Source: Anaerolineae bacterium
Lineage (GTDB): Bacteria > Chloroflexota > Anaerolineae > Aggregatilineales > Phototrophicaceae
DNA: 64,000 nucleotides
Assembly: GCA_025055175.1 (NCBI GenBank)
Contig: JANWYT010000002.1
Location: 62,001-126,000 of the forward strand
Direction: 5' to 3'
Position numbers and translations under genes: made by a program
In this document: positions 61,287 to 64,000 of the stretch, piece by piece
Layout of the letters: each line of letters opens with the position of its first letter
Numbering within the stretch: position 1 is the stretch's first letter
Notes under the pieces: model-generated
What the model saw: only the letters and a program-made list of their open reading frames with translations
Database searches by the model: none
What the model was told of the DNA's origin: nothing

Positions 61287-62465
61287 ATGACGACGATTAA
61301 TTTTCAAGTTGAGGCGCAGGCTATGCGCGAGGAGCTGATAGCGCGCCGCCGCGATTTTCACCGCCACCCAGAGCTAGCCTTCGAAGAGGTGCGCACGGCG
61401 GGCATTGTGGCTCAAGCCCTGGCAGAGCTAGGCCTAGAGGTTCAGAGTGGCGTCGGCAAGACGGGCGTCGTGGCCATGCTGGATGGTGCGCAAGATGGGC
61501 CAACTGTGTTGGTGCGCGCCGATATGGACGCCCTGCCCATCCAAGAGGCCAACCAGGCTGATTACGCTTCGGCCTACGCGGGCAAGATGCACGCCTGCGG
61601 TCATGATGGCCATACGGCCATTGCGTTGGGCGTGGCCAAGTTGCTGAGCGCTCATCGCAACAAGCTGGCTGGCCGCGTCAAGTTTGTCTTCCAGCCGGCA
61701 GAGGAAGTTGCAGGAGGCGCCAAGGCCATGATTGCCGATGGCGTGCTGACCAATCCGCGTCCCGACGTGACGCTGGGCTTGCATCTGTGGAACAGTATGC
61801 CGCTGGGGACGCTGGGCGTTGCCGACGGCCCAGTGATGGCCGCCGCCTCCGACTTCGTCATCACAATCAGGGGTAGGGGAGGGCATGGCGCTGTGCCGCA
61901 GCTCGCCTACGATCCTATCGTCGCTGGGGCGCAGGTCGTCAGCGCTTTGCAGACTATCGCCAGCCGTAGCGCCGACCCTTTGGATCACGTAGTCGTCTCC
62001 GTCTGTCAATTTCACAGCGGCAGCGCTAGCAACGTCATTCCAGAGACTGCAACATTGACGGGGACGTTCCGCACCTTCCGCCGTCCCGTTCGTGATTTAG
62101 TGGAAGCGCGCATGAACGAAATCGTCGTGGGCGTAGCGCGCAGCCTAGGCTGCCAGGCCGACATCCGTATTACGCACCACACCGAGCCGGTGAGCAACGA
62201 TCCGCAAGCGGCAGCTCGCGCGCGAGCTGCCTTCCAGCGCCTCGGCCATGACCACTTCGTCTACGAGCGCACAATGGGTTCAGAAGATGTAGGTTTTCTG
62301 ATGACTGACATCCCTGGTATGTACTTTTTCTTGGGTTCAGCCAACAGCGAGCGTGATCTGGATCATCCGCACCATCATCCGCGCTTCGACTTTGATGAAG
62401 AAGCTTTGCCGTTAGGCGTGGCTCTGCTGTCAGCAGCAGTGGCAGATTACTTGTTGGTGGAATAG
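61287..62465 (+). CDS. M20-family metal-dependent amidohydrolase (N-acyl-amino acid hydrolase / hippurate hydrolase type)
   Basis: 392 residues from the ATG at 61287, with GAGGA eight bases upstream. RRDFHRHPELAFEEVRTAGIVAQAL, VLVRADMDALPIQEAN (metal-bridging Asp), AGKMHACGHDGHTAIALGVAKLL (metal His), FQPAEEVAGGAKAMIADG (Glu pair), LGLHLW (His), the lid dimerisation domain FVITIRGRGGHGAVPQLAYDPIVAGAQVVSALQTIASR, and the last ligand in HHHPRFDFDEEALPLGVALL. It splits N-acyl amino acids or similar amides. The preferred substrate cannot be told. Directly upstream of the degenerate cyanophycinase-like gene, which starts at the next base after its stop. Confidence 0.9.
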   Translation: MTTINFQVEAQAMREELIARRRDFHRHPELAFEEVRTAGIVAQALAELGLEVQSGVGKTGVVAMLDGAQDGPTVLVRADMDALPIQEANQADYASAYAGKMHACGHDGHTAIALGVAKLLSAHRNKLAGRVKFVFQPAEEVAGGAKAMIADGVLTNPRPDVTLGLHLWNSMPLGTLGVADGPVMAAASDFVITIRGRGGHGAVPQLAYDPIVAGAQVVSALQTIASRSADPLDHVVVSVCQFHSGSASNVIPETATLTGTFRTFRRPVRDLVEARMNEIVVGVARSLGCQADIRITHHTEPVSNDPQAAARARAAFQRLGHDHFVYERTMGSEDVGFLMTDIPGMYFFLGSANSERDLDHPHHHPRFDFDEEALPLGVALLSAAVADYLLVE

Positions 62466-63101
62466 ATGATGCAGCTTGAATGGATCAGCGGGAGCGGTTG
62501 GCTCGTCTTCGCGGCGCAGAACAGCGACAGCGCTATCCGCGCACAAGCTCTGGCGCGCATGGACTCGGATGGCGGTGTGGCTTATATCTCGCTGGCAGAC
62601 GACGGCGGCGACTCGTTGCTGGATGACATGGAAGACTTAGGTGCGCCAACAGGGTATATGATCGATATTGAGCTTGAAGACAGCGCCACTATTCGTCAGC
62701 AGCTCAAAGACATCAGCATGATTGTGCTAGAGAGTGGTACAAGTTTAGACAGCCTAGCGCGCCTGCTGCGCGGCTCTGTGGCAGATGCTCTGCGTGAAGC
62801 CTACGAAGGCGGTGCACTGATACTGGTAGAAGGCCTGGCAGTCAACCTGTTTGGGCGCTGGAGCGTCTCAGATAGCGGCCGCATCTTTGAAGGCTTGAAC
62901 TGGCTGAAGAACGTCTTTATTGAACCGAACGTGAGCAGCATAGAAGAATCGCGGGCGGTGCAGATGGTCTTGCGTGCGCACCCGCGAGCGATGGCCCTGG
63001 AGATTGGGGTGGACTCTGCGCTGGCGTTGGGCGCAGGTGGCCAATTGGAGGTCTGGGGTGCAGGCCAGGTGACGGTGGCGCTCGGCAGTTACTACGCATA
63101 G
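62466..63101 (+). CDS. Cyanophycinase (peptidase S51)-like protein lacking the catalytic serine motif
   Basis: 211 residues, not confidently placed. The second half resembles the S51/class I GATase-like fold: IVLESGTSLDSLARLL (family 'I.f.GG.q..l...l'), then 'EAYEGGALILVEGLAVNLFGRW' where the nucleophile elbow G-T-S-A-G-A is expected, and GLNWLKNVFIEP followed by MALEIGVDSALALGAGGQLEVWGAGQVTVALG, which matches the 'giGIDE.tAlvv....~vlG.G.v.v' tail of cyanophycinase-type peptidases. The elbow reads VEGLAV, with no Ser, so catalysis by the known mechanism is unlikely. It follows an amidohydrolase gene without a gap. Confidence 0.5.
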   Translation: MMQLEWISGSGWLVFAAQNSDSAIRAQALARMDSDGGVAYISLADDGGDSLLDDMEDLGAPTGYMIDIELEDSATIRQQLKDISMIVLESGTSLDSLARLLRGSVADALREAYEGGALILVEGLAVNLFGRWSVSDSGRIFEGLNWLKNVFIEPNVSSIEESRAVQMVLRAHPRAMALEIGVDSALALGAGGQLEVWGAGQVTVALGSYYA

Positions 63102-63138
63102 TCAAGCACGGTGACGAAGACAACAAACAAGAGGACAT

Positions 63139-64000
63139 ATGCCGATCAGCATCATTGTTGGAGCGCAGTGGGGCGACGAAGGTAAAGGACGCTTTGTTGA
63201 TTTGCTAGCTCGCGAAGCAGAGGTCGTGGCTCGCTTCAGCGGTGGCGATAACGCTGGCCACACCGTCGCTGTGGGCGACAAGCTCTATAAAATGCACCTC
63301 ATCCCATCGGGAATCCTACATGAGGGCGTCGTGGCAATCATGGGCAATGGCATGGTCATCAATCCGCTCAGCTTGGTAGCCGAGATAGATCGTCTAAGAG
63401 AACAAGGAGTGAACGTCACTCCTGACAATTTGCTGATTAGTGCGCGCGCTCACCTCATCACGCCAGCTCATATTGAGCTAGACAAGATCAGAGAGAGAGC
63501 TAGCGGCGCAGAGGCTATCGGCACAACGTTACGTGGCATTGGCCCAGCCTATCATGACAAAGTAGGGCGATGCGGCGTGCGCATAGGGGAGATGATCCAG
63601 CTCGAAGACTTTGCCTATTCGCTACGTCAGTCGCTTCAACATGCTAACCAGAGTCTGAGCCTTCAGGGAGCAGCTGTAGACGTAGAAGCCAGCGTTGCGG
63701 CTTACACACGAGCAGCAGAACGCTTGCAGCCCTTCATCTATGACACTGCACTCTACCTCAACCAACGCCTCAGCCAGGGAGCGCGCGTCATCGCTGAAGG
63801 AGCGCAAGGTACGCTGTTGGACGTAGATCATGGTAGTTACCCCTACGTCACTAGCTCATCACCGACAGCAGGTGGGGCGCTCACTGGCTTGGGGGTTGGC
63901 CCACGCTACGTGGATCGCGTCTTGGGCATTGCCAAAGCCTTTAGCACGCGCGTTGGTGGCGGGCCTATGCCTACCGAGGATCACGGGGTCGTTGGTCAGC
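63139..64000 (+). CDS. purA: Adenylosuccinate synthetase (3' truncated by window)
   Basis: At least 287 residues, open at the right edge. It joins aspartate to IMP in AMP synthesis. MPISIIVGAQWGDEGKGRFVDLLA is the GTP-binding P-loop (GDEGKG), FSGGDNAGHTVAVGDKLYKMHLIPSGILHEG carries the catalytic His, and IGTTLRGIGPAYHDKVGRCGVRIGEM, VIAEGAQGTLLDVDHGSYPYVTSSSPTAGGALTGLGVGPRYVDRVLGIAKAFSTRVGGGPMPTE continue the family pattern without gaps. GAGGA lies just upstream of the ATG at 63139. The gap of 37 bases from the preceding gene suggests the same operon. Confidence 0.95.
   Translation, partial: MPISIIVGAQWGDEGKGRFVDLLAREAEVVARFSGGDNAGHTVAVGDKLYKMHLIPSGILHEGVVAIMGNGMVINPLSLVAEIDRLREQGVNVTPDNLLISARAHLITPAHIELDKIRERASGAEAIGTTLRGIGPAYHDKVGRCGVRIGEMIQLEDFAYSLRQSLQHANQSLSLQGAAVDVEASVAAYTRAAERLQPFIYDTALYLNQRLSQGARVIAEGAQGTLLDVDHGSYPYVTSSSPTAGGALTGLGVGPRYVDRVLGIAKAFSTRVGGGPMPTEDHGVVGQ

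Noticed and set aside
1-64000. CRISPR arrays, tRNA/rRNA genes, insertion sequences and prophage genes
   Set aside because: I saw no regularly spaced repeats, no cloverleaf candidates, no transposase or integrase genes and no terminal inverted repeats with target duplications. A tRNAscan and ISfinder search would be decisive.

Overview
The window is a gene-dense bacterial chromosome segment, mid-to-high fifties percent GC by eye, with many 4-base ATGA overlaps and no rRNA, tRNA, insertion sequence, prophage or CRISPR array that I can see. The gene set fits a member of the Chloroflexota, probably Anaerolineae-like: TPR/membrane proteins of the kind seen there, a eukaryote-like (type 2) isoleucyl-tRNA synthetase, paired PucR-type regulators, a primary sigma factor followed by a LiaF-like protein, and a 7TM sensor protein. 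This placement is inference from gene content, not from a database search.

Layout. 1-5.5 kb: the end of a CCA-adding enzyme, then a minus-strand run (large membrane protein, TPR protein, URO-D family protein, rsmD, degenerate ImmA/IrrE-like protein). 5.5-11 kb: two GNAT-like genes and a tightly coupled cassette of one unknown, three membrane-TPR and two membrane-anchored proteins. 11-14.4 kb: ileS with a possible Ile-rich leader ORF and a terminator. 14.5-23.8 kb: PucR regulator 1, Uma2-type nuclease, gltB (minus strand) behind a hairpin-rich leader, PucR regulator 2 and a small membrane protein. 23.9-32.9 kb: minus-strand arginine/carbamoyl-phosphate locus argC-argB-argD-argJ-carA, then carB. 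33-36.4 kb: a GldA/F/G-like ABC exporter with a DUF4340-like protein. 36.8-41.4 kb: primary sigma factor, LiaF-like protein, acetyltransferase, 7TM protein with a C-terminal helix-turn-helix. 41.4-56.6 kb: a 17-gene aromatic supraoperon (trpE, phosphatase-like gene, trpGDCFB, DUF429 gene, trpA, aroH, tyrA, aroA, aroE, aroC, aroK, aroB, aroQ). 56.7-64 kb: glnA, aspartokinase (convergent), ricT, PIG-L deacetylase, M20 amidohydrolase, a degenerate cyanophycinase-like protein and the start of purA.

How it works together. Most of the window is nitrogen and amino-acid metabolism: glutamine and glutamate synthesis (glnA, gltB), carbamoyl phosphate, arginine, aromatic amino acids and the entry to the aspartate family. 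The sequence shows two RNA switches that sense amino-acid supply directly. A tryptophan T-box (TGG specifier, TGGC acceptor-binding bulge, competing terminator) precedes trpE and so heads the whole aromatic supraoperon. Upstream of argC lies what looks like a classical ribosome-stalling attenuator: a 13-codon peptide with three consecutive arginine codons, whose last codons and stop are the exact complement of nine bases in the 5' half of a strong terminator hairpin. Arginine-codon leader attenuation of argC is, as far as I know, not an established bacterial mechanism, and I regard it as the most interesting element here. A third structured leader, of unknown type, precedes gltB.
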